A DNA stretch of 64,000 nt, taken from assembly GCA_963827585.1 (NCBI GenBank), contig CAWHCK010000042.1, positions 1 to 64,000 of the forward strand, written 5' to 3'. The notes beneath the pieces are model-generated. The model did no database searches and was not told where the DNA came from. It saw nothing but the letters and a program-made list of their open reading frames with translations. The position numbers were made by a program, and so were the translations under genes. The stretch comes from VAZQ01 sp963827585 (GTDB lineage: Bacteria; Pseudomonadota; Alphaproteobacteria; Rhizobiales; Xanthobacteraceae). Shown piece after piece: positions 53,604 through 62,090 of this stretch. The stretch's first letter is position 1; the number at the start of each line of letters is the position of its first letter.

Positions 53604-54056
53604 TCAACCCCGGGCGTCCGGCATGTCGTCGCGATGGACAGGACGCAGCCCCGCGGGCCAGGAGGGGCCGATATCGGCGAGCTCAGCCTCCAGGCATTCG
53701 ACTTCGAGCCGCAGCATCCCTCCGCCAGAGAAAATGAGGGTCACGACCCCGCGGGGCGGGTCGGTCTCGGCAAATTCGACCGCCAGCAGGTTGAGCACCG
53801 CATCTTTGCCGGCCGGATTGAGGTCGCGGCACTTGCAGCAGCTGACGCGCTCGAAACGTAGCGCCGCACGGCAGCGCCTGAGCTCGGGCTTGCTGCCCTC
53901 GGCCGAGACCCAGTCGAAGCGGCTGAGCGCCACCACGAGGCGCTTTTCCTGCGGACGCCAGATGACATCGGCCACCTTGACCAGGGCATCCTGCAGATGG
54001 GTGGAGACGACTTCGAGGTCGTCCCGGTCGAGGGCGACGAACTTCACCGGCTCCAT
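53604..54056 (-). CDS. DUF2948 family protein
   Basis: About 150 residues from ATG 54056 (MEPVKFVALDRDDLEVVSTHLQDALVKVADVIWRPQEKRLVVALSRFDW). A conserved alphaproteobacterial protein found next to hisD; CCKCRDLNPAGKDAVLNLLAVEF has an unusual pair of Cys. Function unknown. It probably belongs to one transcription unit with hisD, UPF0262, the phosphatase and infA. Intact. Confidence 0.93.
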   Translation of the reverse strand: MEPVKFVALDRDDLEVVSTHLQDALVKVADVIWRPQEKRLVVALSRFDWVSAEGSKPELRRCRAALRFERVSCCKCRDLNPAGKDAVLNLLAVEFAETDPPRGVVTLIFSGGGMLRLEVECLEAELADIGPSWPAGLRPVHRDDMPDARG

Positions 54057-54183
54057 GACGCGCGCTCCCTGCTGTCCTGCCATACCTTCGACGGTAAGGA
54101 GTAGCTAGGAAGGCGATCGCGATGGCGCAAGGCGGGGAGCGCCGGAGGGAGGCGCGCCCGGCGCCCGGCCGGACCTATTGCTG

Positions 54184-54256
54184 GAGCATGATCTTTTCCA
54201 AAAACCGGTACCCACCCCGGATCAGGTCCGGGGCAGGCTTTTTCGGGATCATGCCT
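54184..54256. repeat. Dispersed palindromic repeat, copy 1
   Basis: GCATGATC (54186-54193) faces GATCATGC (54247-54254), with AAAACCGGTACCCAC between. The same outer and inner words occur at 62,041. This is the common intergenic repeat of Bradyrhizobium-type genomes. It directly follows the DUF3574 stop and could act as a terminator. Confidence 0.85.
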
Positions 54257-54675
54257 TAGAAGGATACGCAGGCCGGCCGCACGATCATGCCGACCGATTG
54301 CTGTTTGAAGCGGGTCTTATAGGCCTCGGCGATCTCGTTGAGCCGCGCGATGTCCTCGACGTCGCCGGGAAGCACGATCTGCACGATCTTGCTGGCCTCG
54401 CGAACGATCCTGTTGCTCGCCCGATCCCGCCACTGGCCCGCGGCATTGAACACGGTGAGCCCATTGGGGAAGCGGGGCGTAATCTCGCGATCGACGAATT
54501 GGCTCCATCGAGCTTCGCTCACGCCAATTCGATTGCCGATATTGCGGCCGAACATCAGCTCGGCGACCTGGGTCGGCCTTTGGCCGCCGCGGCAGTCCAC
54601 CAACTGTGCACTGGCGCTGCCGGAGAGCGCCACGGCGAGCATCAACAGCCGCGCTGCCCGAACAAATATTCTCAT
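54256..54675 (-). CDS. Secreted DUF3574 protein
   Basis: About 139 residues from ATG 54675 (MRIFVRAARLLMLAVALSGSASAQ signal peptide). The mature part has the DUF3574 pattern AELMFGRNIGNRIGVSEARWSQFVDREITPRFPNGLTVFNAAGQW and VLPGDVEDIARLNEIAEAYKTRFKQQSVGMIVRP. These proteins resemble a small ferredoxin-like fold; function unknown. It is flanked on both sides by the palindromic repeats. Intact. Confidence 0.9.
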   Translation of the reverse strand: MRIFVRAARLLMLAVALSGSASAQLVDCRGGQRPTQVAELMFGRNIGNRIGVSEARWSQFVDREITPRFPNGLTVFNAAGQWRDRASNRIVREASKIVQIVLPGDVEDIARLNEIAEAYKTRFKQQSVGMIVRPACVSF

Positions 54676-54700
54676 CGCATCGGGCGTGGCGGGCGCTCCC

Positions 54701-54745
54701 AGAGCATGATCCCGAAAAGTTGCAGACTTTTCGATAAGATCATGC
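54701..54745. repeat. Dispersed palindromic repeat, copy 2
   Basis: GCATGATC (54704-54711) faces GATCATGC (54738-54745) with a short inner stem GAAAAGT/ACTTTTC. It is a shorter relative of the copies at 54.2 and 62.0 kb and lies between murA and the DUF3574 gene. Confidence 0.85.
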
Positions 54746-54778
54746 GACCGAAAAAATACTTGGAGCGAAATCGCGGTT

Positions 54779-56068
54779 CTAGCCGCTGATGCGCTCGATG
54801 GCCGCACCGCAGGCCGAGAGCTTATCCTCCAGCCGCTCGAAACCGCGGTCGAGGTGGTAGACGCGATTGACCATGGTCTCACCCTCGGCCGCGAGCGCGG
54901 CAATGACGAGCGAAACGGACGCGCGCAAATCGGTGGCCATGACCGGCGCGCCCTTGAGCGTTTTCACGCCCTCGATGGTCGCGCGTTCCCCGTCCAGTTG
55001 GATATGCGCACCGAGCCGCACGAGCTCCTGCACGTGCATGAAGCGGTTCTCGAAAATCGTCTCGGTGATGCGGGAAATCCCCTTCGCCCGCGTCGTCAGC
55101 GCCATGAGCTGGGCTTGCAAGTCGGTCGGGAAGCCCGGGAACGGCGCGGTCGTCACGTCGACCGCCGCGATGCCCGAACCGTTGCGCGCGACACGCACGC
55201 CGGTATTGGTCGCCGTGATCTCGACGCCGGCCTGCACGAGCACGTCGAGCGCCGCCTGCAGCAATTCGGCGCGCGCATTTTCCAGCAGCACGTCGCCGCC
55301 GGTCATTGCGACTGCCATGGCATAGGTGCCGGTCTCGATGCGATCGGGCAGCACGCGATGGCGTGCGCCGCGGAGCTTCGGCACCCCCTCGACCACGATG
55401 CGCGACGTGCCGGCGCCGGCGATCTTGGCGCCCATCTTGTTCAAGCAATCGGCGACGTCGGTGATCTCCGGCTCGCGCGCGGCGTTCTCGATCACGGTCG
55501 TGCCGCGGGCGAGCGAAGCCGCCATCAGCGCGGTGTGGGTGCCGCCGACCGTCACCTTGGGAAATCTTATCTCGCCGCCCTTGAGCCCCTTCCTGGTGCG
55601 GGCGATGACGTAACCGCGATCGACCTCGATTTCCGCGCCCAGACGTTCGAGGGCCATGATGAGCAGGTCGACCGGCCGCGTGCCGATGGCGCAGCCGCCC
55701 GGCATCGACACCTTCGCCTCGCCCATGCGCGCCACCAGCGGCGCCACGACCCAGAAGCTCGCCCGCATGCGTGAAACCAGCTCGTACGGCGCGGTGGTAT
55801 CGATGACGTTGGCGGCCGAAATGTGCAGCGTCTGCCCGTCGAGCTGGGTTTCGCCTGGCCGCTTGCCGCTCACCATGACGTCGACGCCGTGATTGCCGAG
55901 GATGCGCTGCAGCAGGCCTACATCGGCGAGCCGCGGGACATTGTCGAGAACGAGCGTCTCGTCGGTGAGCAGGCTCGCGATCATCAGCGGCAAGGTGGCG
56001 TTCTTGGCGCCCGAGATCGGGATTGTTCCGTTGAGCCTTTGGCCGCCGTTGATGCGAATGCGATCCAT
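54779..56068 (-). CDS. murA: UDP-N-acetylglucosamine 1-carboxyvinyltransferase
   Basis: 429 residues, full length. The KN pair is in ISGAKNATLPLM, the catalytic Cys in MPGGCAIGTRPVDLL, and the C-terminal RGFE-like end in DRGFERLEDKLSACG. MurA transfers enolpyruvate from PEP to UDP-GlcNAc, the first committed step of peptidoglycan synthesis. ATG 56068 is preceded by GGGGGAGGGG. It is the first gene of the housekeeping cluster on this strand. Cys at the active site predicts fosfomycin sensitivity. Intact. Confidence 0.98.
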   Translation of the reverse strand: MDRIRINGGQRLNGTIPISGAKNATLPLMIASLLTDETLVLDNVPRLADVGLLQRILGNHGVDVMVSGKRPGETQLDGQTLHISAANVIDTTAPYELVSRMRASFWVVAPLVARMGEAKVSMPGGCAIGTRPVDLLIMALERLGAEIEVDRGYVIARTRKGLKGGEIRFPKVTVGGTHTALMAASLARGTTVIENAAREPEITDVADCLNKMGAKIAGAGTSRIVVEGVPKLRGARHRVLPDRIETGTYAMAVAMTGGDVLLENARAELLQAALDVLVQAGVEITATNTGVRVARNGSGIAAVDVTTAPFPGFPTDLQAQLMALTTRAKGISRITETIFENRFMHVQELVRLGAHIQLDGERATIEGVKTLKGAPVMATDLRASVSLVIAALAAEGETMVNRVYHLDRGFERLEDKLSACGAAIERISG

Positions 56069-56167
56069 TCCCCCTCCCCCGTTTCCGGCGGGCGCCGCCG
56101 ACCATACCAGCCGCAGCGCCCATGCAGAGCCGCTCGGACCAGCCGCGAGATGGCGGCGCCGAGCCCT

Positions 56168-56350
56168 CTAGCTGCCCTGCTTATCCGCGGTAATTCCGGC
56201 GGAATCGTGGGGTTTGGCGGCCTCCTCCGCGCCGGAGGCGGCCGAGCGGCCTTTGGCTTGCGCCTTGCGGCGCTTGAGATTCTCCCGCAGCGCCGCGCCC
56301 AAGCGCCGCTGCTGCTTCGCCTTCCCTGCGGCCTTCGGACGATCGTTCAT
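56168..56350 (-). CDS. Small basic protein of unknown function
   Basis: 60 residues from ATG 56350 (MNDRPKAAGKAKQQRRLGAALRENLKRRKAQAKGRSAASG), very basic in the first half with an acidic tail. The pattern LRENLKRRKAQ recurs in small rhizobial proteins of unknown function. It could bind nucleic acid or be unstructured. Too short for a firm call, but the codon use and the gap between murA and tRNA-Thr support it. Confidence 0.6.
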   Translation of the reverse strand: MNDRPKAAGKAKQQRRLGAALRENLKRRKAQAKGRSAASGAEEAAKPHDSAGITADKQGS

Positions 56351-56496
56351 GCGCTCGAGACTACGACCCTGCGCCGCTGCAAGGAAGCCCGCCGACCGCT
56401 GTGTGGAGCGCGCTTGCGCCGTTTCCGGCCTTGTGGCAAGGATCGCCGCACTCGCGGCCGCTTTCCATCTGTTGCGATTTCCGCACCCGGCCCGGC

Positions 56497-56571
56497 GCTG
56501 CCGTAGCTCAGTGGTAGAGCACCCCCTTGGTAAGGGGGAGGTCGTAAGTTCAATCCTTACCGGCAGCACCA
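56497..56571 (+). tRNA. tRNA-Thr (anticodon GGT)
   Basis: Acceptor stem GCTGCCG pairs with CGGCAGC; D arm TAGCTCAGTGGTAGAGC; anticodon stem CCCCC/GGGGG around loop TTGGTAA; T arm GTAAGTTCAATCCTTAC; encoded ACCA. 75 bases, no repeat or integrase gene beside it. Confidence 0.97.
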
Positions 56572-56635
56572 GAAATGGATCAAGCGCACGCGTTGCGTCG
56601 GTGCCCACGCGAATACAACCAAGATCGCGACGCAA

Positions 56636-57193
56636 CTATTCGGCGGCCGTGAGACGCATCGTGTCGGTGCGCGAGAGGTGATCGTAGATTCCCGTCAGCA
56701 TCATCATCACGCGTGTAGCGTTTTCTGCGTCTTTAACAAAATTGCCTTGCTCCAATAAAAACTCACGCATCATATGCTCGCGTGCCTTGACATAGGCATC
56801 GGTGATTTGGATACCGTATTTTGTGAGCTCGTAGAATGTTCCGCGTCCCGCATCGCGTTTGGCTTTCTGAACAAGCCCTGCCTTGGCCAACTTGCGAATG
56901 CTGTATTGAATGTTCGCCACGTCGCGGCGATTGGAGAAATGCTGGATTTCGGTGATGCTCTTGGGCCGTTCGCCGAGCCGGATTGCATGCAGATTGACGC
57001 AATCCTGAGCTGAGAGGTTAGGATCTCCGGTGATCAGAATAAGCTGCCGTTCGATGTGGTGATAAAATGCCTCGATGAAGCAAATCGCGGAGTGCTGAAA
57101 TTCAAACAAGGCAAGCTCGAGCGAGCTTCGTCCGATATGGATCTGCGGCTTCGGTGGCGTGTTGAGATGTTTCGCGTGAGTTTTGGCTTTCAT
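56636..57193 (-). CDS. MarR-like winged-helix regulator
   Basis: About 185 residues from ATG 57193 (MKAKTHAKHLNTPPKPQIHIGRSSLELALFEFQHSAICFIEAFYHH). The wing region SITEIQHFSNRRDVANIQYSIRKLAKAGLVQKAKRDAGRGTFYELTKYG is a MarR-type winged helix. It is the last gene after livF, 20 bases away, so it is probably part of the importer operon. It is a good candidate for binding the TGTCAAAAAT palindrome in front of the monooxygenase and VOC genes. Intact. Confidence 0.85.
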   Translation of the reverse strand: MKAKTHAKHLNTPPKPQIHIGRSSLELALFEFQHSAICFIEAFYHHIERQLILITGDPNLSAQDCVNLHAIRLGERPKSITEIQHFSNRRDVANIQYSIRKLAKAGLVQKAKRDAGRGTFYELTKYGIQITDAYVKAREHMMREFLLEQGNFVKDAENATRVMMMLTGIYDHLSRTDTMRLTAAE

Positions 57194-57213
57194 GCATTTC
57201 CATTCCCGACCGG

Positions 57214-57942
57214 TCACCGGTCTGCTTTTCTTCCGAAATAGCGGGCGACGATGTCCTCTTGCTTTCGAAGTGATTCCGGAACGCCCTGTGCCGAGAATTG
57301 TCCCTGACTCATGACATAGGCGTACTGCGCAATGTCGAGCGCGGCGAGTGCATTTTGCTCGATCAGCAGAATGGAAATGCCGTCATCCTGCAATTTCTTG
57401 ATCCAGCCGAACATTTGGGTGACAAGATTCGGCGCGAGCCCGAGGGAAGGCTCGTCCAGCAGCAAGAGTCTCGGATTTCCCATGAGCGCACGGCCGAGCG
57501 CCAGCATTTGCCGCTCACCCCCGGACAGCGTTCCGGCGAGCTGATGGCGCCGCTGCGCAAGGCGCGGATATTTCTCGAACACGGCGGCCAGCCTAGCCTT
57601 GAGTTCCGCATTCCCGCGCTTCCAGTCCGCGACTGCGCCAAGCACCAGATTGTCCAGAACCGACATGGTGGCGAACAGCTCACGTCGTTCCGGCACCAAG
57701 ATCATGCCGCGGCGGACGTTGTGTTCAGGCGCATTGCGGCTGATGTCCTGGCCGTCAAAAATGATCGAACCGGAACGGCGCTCCAGCCCCATCAGGCCCG
57801 CAAGCAGGCTGGTCTTACCGGCCCCATTGGCCCCGATCACCGTCGTGATCGCGCCTTGTCGGACATCGATCGTGACGCCGCGTACGGCGAGGTTCTGGCC
57901 GTAGCGGACTTCAAGCGCTTGTGCGGTGAGCAGAGCAGTCAT
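57214..57942 (-). CDS. livF: Branched-chain-type ABC importer ATPase (LivF)
   Basis: 242 residues, LivF-type. Walker A GANGAGKTSLL, signature LSGGERQMLALGRALM, Walker B LLLLDEPSLGLAP, and the LivF end RKQEDIVARYFG. It overlaps the fused permease-ATPase gene by four bases and is the second ATPase of the importer. Family members move branched-chain amino acids, but also short carboxylates, urea or aromatic acids. Intact. Confidence 0.95.
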   Translation of the reverse strand: MTALLTAQALEVRYGQNLAVRGVTIDVRQGAITTVIGANGAGKTSLLAGLMGLERRSGSIIFDGQDISRNAPEHNVRRGMILVPERRELFATMSVLDNLVLGAVADWKRGNAELKARLAAVFEKYPRLAQRRHQLAGTLSGGERQMLALGRALMGNPRLLLLDEPSLGLAPNLVTQMFGWIKKLQDDGISILLIEQNALAALDIAQYAYVMSQGQFSAQGVPESLRKQEDIVARYFGRKADR

Positions 57943-59702
57943 GCTGCGGCCCCCGGCGCGCCAAGATAAGCCTCGATCACGCGCGGATCGTGGACCACAT
58001 GGCTTGGCTTGCCTTCGGCGACCTTGGTGCCGAAGTCGAGCACGATCACCCGATCTGCGATCTGGGTCACGAATTGCAGATCATGCTCGACCAGCAAGAT
58101 GGCGATGCCCCGGTTTCGCATGTCGATGATGACGGCCGCCAGGTCCTGCTTTTCCTGATAGCGCAAACCAGCGGCAGGTTCGTCGAGCAATATGATGACC
58201 GGGTCCGCCATCAATGCGCGTGCGACTTCGACGAGCCGCTGTTGCCCGAGCGGCAGCGAGCCGGCCTGTTCGTCCATCGATGTCGCGAGCCCCAACCGCT
58301 CGAGATGGCCGGCGGCTTCGGACAACAGGATCGCTTCCTCGGATCGATCCAACCGCAATGCTGCGCGCAGGATACCGCTGGCGCCGCGCAGATGTCCGCC
58401 GATCGCGACATTTTCCAGCACCGTCATGTTCAAGCGCAAATGCGCATGTTGGAATGTCCGCGACAATCCGCGTCGCGCGATTGCGCGTGCCGGCAGTCCG
58501 TCGATCTGTTCGTTCAAAAGATGGATGGTCCCGGACGACAAGAACGCAAGCCCGCTCATCATGTCGAACAATGTGCTCTTGCCTGCACCATTCGGGCCGA
58601 CCAAAGCGACAATTTCTGCGGCCCCGATGCACAGGCTGACGCCGTCGACGGCGCGCAACCCGCCGAAATTCTTTGCGGCATTCTCGACCCGTAAAACTTC
58701 CTTGCCGCGGGCCGGCTTCACGGTATCGGGGAGGGAGGCGTTTACGCGCTGACTTAATTTAGAGTACAGGCGCAGCGATCGCGGCATGACCGCCATCACG
58801 CCCTTGGGTGCAAAATGCAGGAGCAGCAGCACCACGACCCCGAAAGCAACGATTTCATAATGTCCGGTTACCTTGATGAAACCGGGCAGCGCACTCTGCA
58901 GCCAGCTCTTGGACACGACGACGATCATCGAACCGGCAAGAGCACCCAGCAAGCTGGACACACCGCCAATGATTGTCATGAACAGATATTCGACGCTGGC
59001 ATTCAAATGATACGGGTTCGGATTGACGAAGCGCAGGAAATGCGCGTGCAACCACCCGGCGAGACCGGCGGCGGCAGCAGCCAGCATGAACACGATGAGC
59101 TTGTAACGCGACGTATCGATGCCAAACGATTCCGCCATCGCCCGCGAGCTGACCGCGCGGATGGCGCGTCCCGGCCTGCTGTCGAGAATATTGACGGCGA
59201 TCAGCAGTACGGCCGCGACCGCAACCCACACCAGAATATTGAAGGGGATGCGCTCATCGGCGCCACCGCCGATGAAAAGCGGCGGCAATCCGGAAATGCC
59301 ATTATAGCCGCCGAGCACTCCCACATTCGCGAACACATAGAAAAGGCCGATGCTCCAGGCGAAGGTGCCGAGTACGAGGTAATGCCCGGAGAGCCGCACC
59401 GTTATCCATCCGATCACGAAGGCGAACGCGACCGTAACCGCAATGCTGGCCGGCAGAGACAGCCACGGCGAGAGATGACCTGCGGTCGTCAGCAGGGCCG
59501 TGGTGTAGGCTCCCAGGCCGACAAAGGCCGCCTGTCCGAATGAGGTGATGCCGGCCGAGCCTGTCATCACGCAAAGGCCGATGCAGACCAATGCATTGAT
59601 GCCGATATAGATCAGAAGCGTGAGCCAGTAGCTCGGAACCGCGAATGACGACATCGCGGCGACCAGCGGCACACACAGCAAAAGCGCGGTAAACGGTCTC
59701 AC
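57939..59702 (-). CDS. ABC importer permease-ATPase fusion (LivM-LivG)
   Basis: 587 residues. Residues 1-320 are the LivM-type permease with about nine helices (GSAGITSFGQAAFVGLGAYTTALL near residue 50; GWLHAHFLRFVNPNPYHLNASVEYLFMTIIGGVSSLLG near residue 230). After a linker, residues 345-587 are a LivG-type ATPase: Walker A GPNGAGKSTLFDMMSG, signature LPLGQQRLVEVARALM, Walker B VIILLDEPAAGL, end EGKPSHVVHDPRVIEAYLG. Fusion of the two is uncommon but known in this family. Overlaps livH and livF by four bases. Intact. Confidence 0.95.
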   Translation of the reverse strand: MRPFTALLLCVPLVAAMSSFAVPSYWLTLLIYIGINALVCIGLCVMTGSAGITSFGQAAFVGLGAYTTALLTTAGHLSPWLSLPASIAVTVAFAFVIGWITVRLSGHYLVLGTFAWSIGLFYVFANVGVLGGYNGISGLPPLFIGGGADERIPFNILVWVAVAAVLLIAVNILDSRPGRAIRAVSSRAMAESFGIDTSRYKLIVFMLAAAAAGLAGWLHAHFLRFVNPNPYHLNASVEYLFMTIIGGVSSLLGALAGSMIVVVSKSWLQSALPGFIKVTGHYEIVAFGVVVLLLLHFAPKGVMAVMPRSLRLYSKLSQRVNASLPDTVKPARGKEVLRVENAAKNFGGLRAVDGVSLCIGAAEIVALVGPNGAGKSTLFDMMSGLAFLSSGTIHLLNEQIDGLPARAIARRGLSRTFQHAHLRLNMTVLENVAIGGHLRGASGILRAALRLDRSEEAILLSEAAGHLERLGLATSMDEQAGSLPLGQQRLVEVARALMADPVIILLDEPAAGLRYQEKQDLAAVIIDMRNRGIAILLVEHDLQFVTQIADRVIVLDFGTKVAEGKPSHVVHDPRVIEAYLGAPGAAA

Positions 59703-60745
59703 TCCTCATGCTCCTCGCCGCCGCGGCCGGAGAGATGCGTGATCGACATATATAGCAGAATCGGAATCAGCGCGGCAAAGACGAGACTCTCTTTCAATGC
59801 CGATGCGTAGAAGGAGGAGAAGGATTCAAGAATCCCGACGAGGAGCGACCCAAGAGCCGCCAGCGGAAAGCTCGCCAGTCCGCCCACAACGGCGCCGACG
59901 AAGCCCTTCAGCGCAAGCAGAAATCCGGAATCGTAATATACAGTCGTGAGGGGGGCGATCAAAACACCGGAGATCGCTCCGATCAACGACGCGAGAGCGA
60001 AAGCCACAGTGCCGGACATGTCCGGCGAAATGCCGACAAGACGCGCCCCGACCCGATTCACAGATGTGGCGCGCAGGATCTTGCCGAGGATTGCGAAACG
60101 GAAGAATAGCCAGAGAGCTGTGATCAGCGCGGCGAAGGCGCCGGCGACGAGAATGACTTGCAGCGATAAACGCGTCACGCCGATATCGATGCGGCCCTGT
60201 ATGAAGGGCTCGAGCCGGAAGCCTTCCGGTCCGAACAGCGGCAGCATCAATCCTTGCAAGACGTAGTGTACTGCGACGGCTGCGAAGAGCAGGGTCAAAA
60301 TGGAGGACTGCGCAATGCCGCGGAACGCGGTCCAATAGATCATGGGTCCCATCGGAGCTACGATGCACAACACCGCGAGAATTTGCAGCGCGAGCGGAGC
60401 TGGGCCCGATGAGAGTAGAGCCAGCGGCGTCGCGATTGCGAGAGCAATAAGGCAAAACGCGGATTGCAAGAGCCAGCTGCGCCAGCTTCCGGCACGCCAG
60501 CTTCTTACCGCCTCGATCAGAATGCTGAGCACTGCAAGAGCTGCGAGCAACCACAGCGCGTCAGAAAATTGGCCACGTTGCAATTGTGCGAGCGTAACTG
60601 CAGCGATAACGACGAACTCTCCCTGCGGCACCAGCAGAATTCGCGTCACCAGAAATACGAGCAGAATCGCGACGGCCAGAAGCGCGTAGATCACGCCGTT
60701 GGTCAAACCGTCCTGCGCAAGCAAAAGGGCGATGGTTGCGTTCAT
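59699..60745 (-). CDS. livH: Branched-chain-type ABC importer permease (LivH)
   Basis: 348 residues, longer than typical LivH (about 290-310) because of an inserted segment of helices near residues 70-130 (LWLLAALAVLSILIEAVRSWRAGSW and following). The core pattern QDGLTNGVIYALLAVAILLVFLVTRILLVPQGEFVVI at the start and PLTTVYYDSGFLLALKGFVGAVVGGLASFPLAALGSLLVGILESF near the end are LivH-type. It pairs with the LivM half of the fusion. Lies 30 bases after livK. Intact. Confidence 0.93.
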   Translation of the reverse strand: MNATIALLLAQDGLTNGVIYALLAVAILLVFLVTRILLVPQGEFVVIAAVTLAQLQRGQFSDALWLLAALAVLSILIEAVRSWRAGSWRSWLLQSAFCLIALAIATPLALLSSGPAPLALQILAVLCIVAPMGPMIYWTAFRGIAQSSILTLLFAAVAVHYVLQGLMLPLFGPEGFRLEPFIQGRIDIGVTRLSLQVILVAGAFAALITALWLFFRFAILGKILRATSVNRVGARLVGISPDMSGTVAFALASLIGAISGVLIAPLTTVYYDSGFLLALKGFVGAVVGGLASFPLAALGSLLVGILESFSSFYASALKESLVFAALIPILLYMSITHLSGRGGEEHEE

Positions 60746-60775
60746 CGCCCTTTTTCCTTCCTCATGGCTGAGCCG

Positions 60776-61927
60776 TCAGTTCGGTAGAAGCCGGAAGGCT
60801 CCATCTTTCACGGTGACGAGCACGCGCGCCCGCTGGTCGACGCCGTAGTGATCATCGGGAGTGTAGCGATAAACGGCGTGCGTGCCTTGCACCTCTTTGC
60901 CGCTTTCAATCGCCTTGCGCAAACCTTCGCGGAATTCCGGCGTGCCTGGTTCGCCGGCCTTCAGCGCATCAGGGATTGAGGCTGTCACGACCAGCATCGC
61001 ATCCCAGGCATAACCTGCGAAAGGATTGCGTGTGCCCTTGCCCCATTTCTCTTCATAAATCTTGATGAAGTCGACCGCAGCTTTCTTGGTCGGATAGGAG
61101 TCCGGCAATTCATCAGCGACGATCACCGGTCCGGTCGGAGCGATGCTGCCTTCGAGCGATTTGCCTCCGGCCTGCAGAACCGGCCGCGAAACGCTGCCAT
61201 GCGAATGATAGATCTGGCCCTTATAGCCGAGATCGCGCAAGGCGAGATGCGGGAGGACGGCCGGCGATGCGCTGCCGCCGATAAACACCACATCCGGATT
61301 TTCGCTGGCGATCTTGAGCGCCTGAGCAGTGACTGATGTGTCCACGCGGTTGTAGCGCTCGTTGCCAACGACCTTGATACCCTTTTCTCCGGCAAGCTTG
61401 GTGAGCGCGCCGTAATTCTGGTCGCCCCAACTATCGGTAAAGCCGATATAGCCGACGGTCTTCACCTTCTGCGCGGCCATATGGTCGACAATGGCCGAGA
61501 CCATGATCGGCACGGCCTGCGGTATATTGAACAGCCAAGCCTGCTTGGCCGCCGGAATCGGCACCGGCGCGAGCGAAAATTGCGGCGTCTTGGCTTCGGT
61601 TGCGACATCGAACATTGCCATCGAGCCGGGTGGTGAGGTCGAACCGAGGATGACATCGACCTTGTCTTCGTCGGTGAAGCGGCGTGCATTCTTCACAGCG
61701 GTGCCGGGATCGCCGCCATCGTCGAGCACGATCCATGTCACCGAACGACCGGCGACTTTCGCAGGAAACAGCTCCGATGCCTGTTTGTAAGGGATACCGA
61801 TCGCGGCAGCGGGCCCGGTAAAGGTGCCGGTCACGCCGATGCGAATGTCGTCACGCGCCGCGGCTGGCGAGATGCACAGCGTGAATGCCGTGAGAATCCC
61901 GAACGCGGCTAGCAAAACTCGTCTCAT
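60776..61927 (-). CDS. livK: ABC importer periplasmic binding protein (LivK-like)
   Basis: 383 residues with signal peptide (MRRVLLAAFGILTAFTLCISPAAARDD). The type I periplasmic binding fold starts IRIGVTGTFTGPAAAIGIPYKQASELFPAKVAGRSVTWIVLDDGGDPGTAVKNARRF. The TSPPGSMAMFDVATEAKTPQFSLAP block resembles binding proteins for aromatic or branched acids, and is not close enough to assign a ligand. GGAGAG precedes the ATG. It is the first gene of the importer operon. Intact. Confidence 0.93.
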   Translation of the reverse strand: MRRVLLAAFGILTAFTLCISPAAARDDIRIGVTGTFTGPAAAIGIPYKQASELFPAKVAGRSVTWIVLDDGGDPGTAVKNARRFTDEDKVDVILGSTSPPGSMAMFDVATEAKTPQFSLAPVPIPAAKQAWLFNIPQAVPIMVSAIVDHMAAQKVKTVGYIGFTDSWGDQNYGALTKLAGEKGIKVVGNERYNRVDTSVTAQALKIASENPDVVFIGGSASPAVLPHLALRDLGYKGQIYHSHGSVSRPVLQAGGKSLEGSIAPTGPVIVADELPDSYPTKKAAVDFIKIYEEKWGKGTRNPFAGYAWDAMLVVTASIPDALKAGEPGTPEFREGLRKAIESGKEVQGTHAVYRYTPDDHYGVDQRARVLVTVKDGAFRLLPN

Positions 61928-61985
61928 GTCACGCTCTCCAATCCCGGCAAGGAATCAATGAACGAAAGGCTTTTACTGTTTGCGG

Positions 61986-62090
61986 CTAGAGTGTGATTGC
62001 TTCAGGTTGAGTCGCAATCACGCTCTAGCTTTTTGTTTGAGCATGATCTTTTCGGAAAACCGGTACCCACTTTTCCGGATCATGCTCTAG
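61986..62090. repeat. Two tandem palindromes, incl. dispersed repeat copy 3
   Basis: CTAGAGTGTGATTGC (61986-62000) faces GCAATCACGCTCTAG (62014-62028; 14 of 15 pair). Directly after it GCATGATC (62041-62048) faces GATCATGC (62078-62085), the same dispersed repeat as at 54.2 kb. The TAG stop codon of the monooxygenase gene (62087-62089) lies at the edge of the repeat. Confidence 0.85.

Noticed and set aside
54854..55774. 306-residue plus-strand frame across murA
   Set aside because: Antisense shadow of an intact, unmistakable murA.
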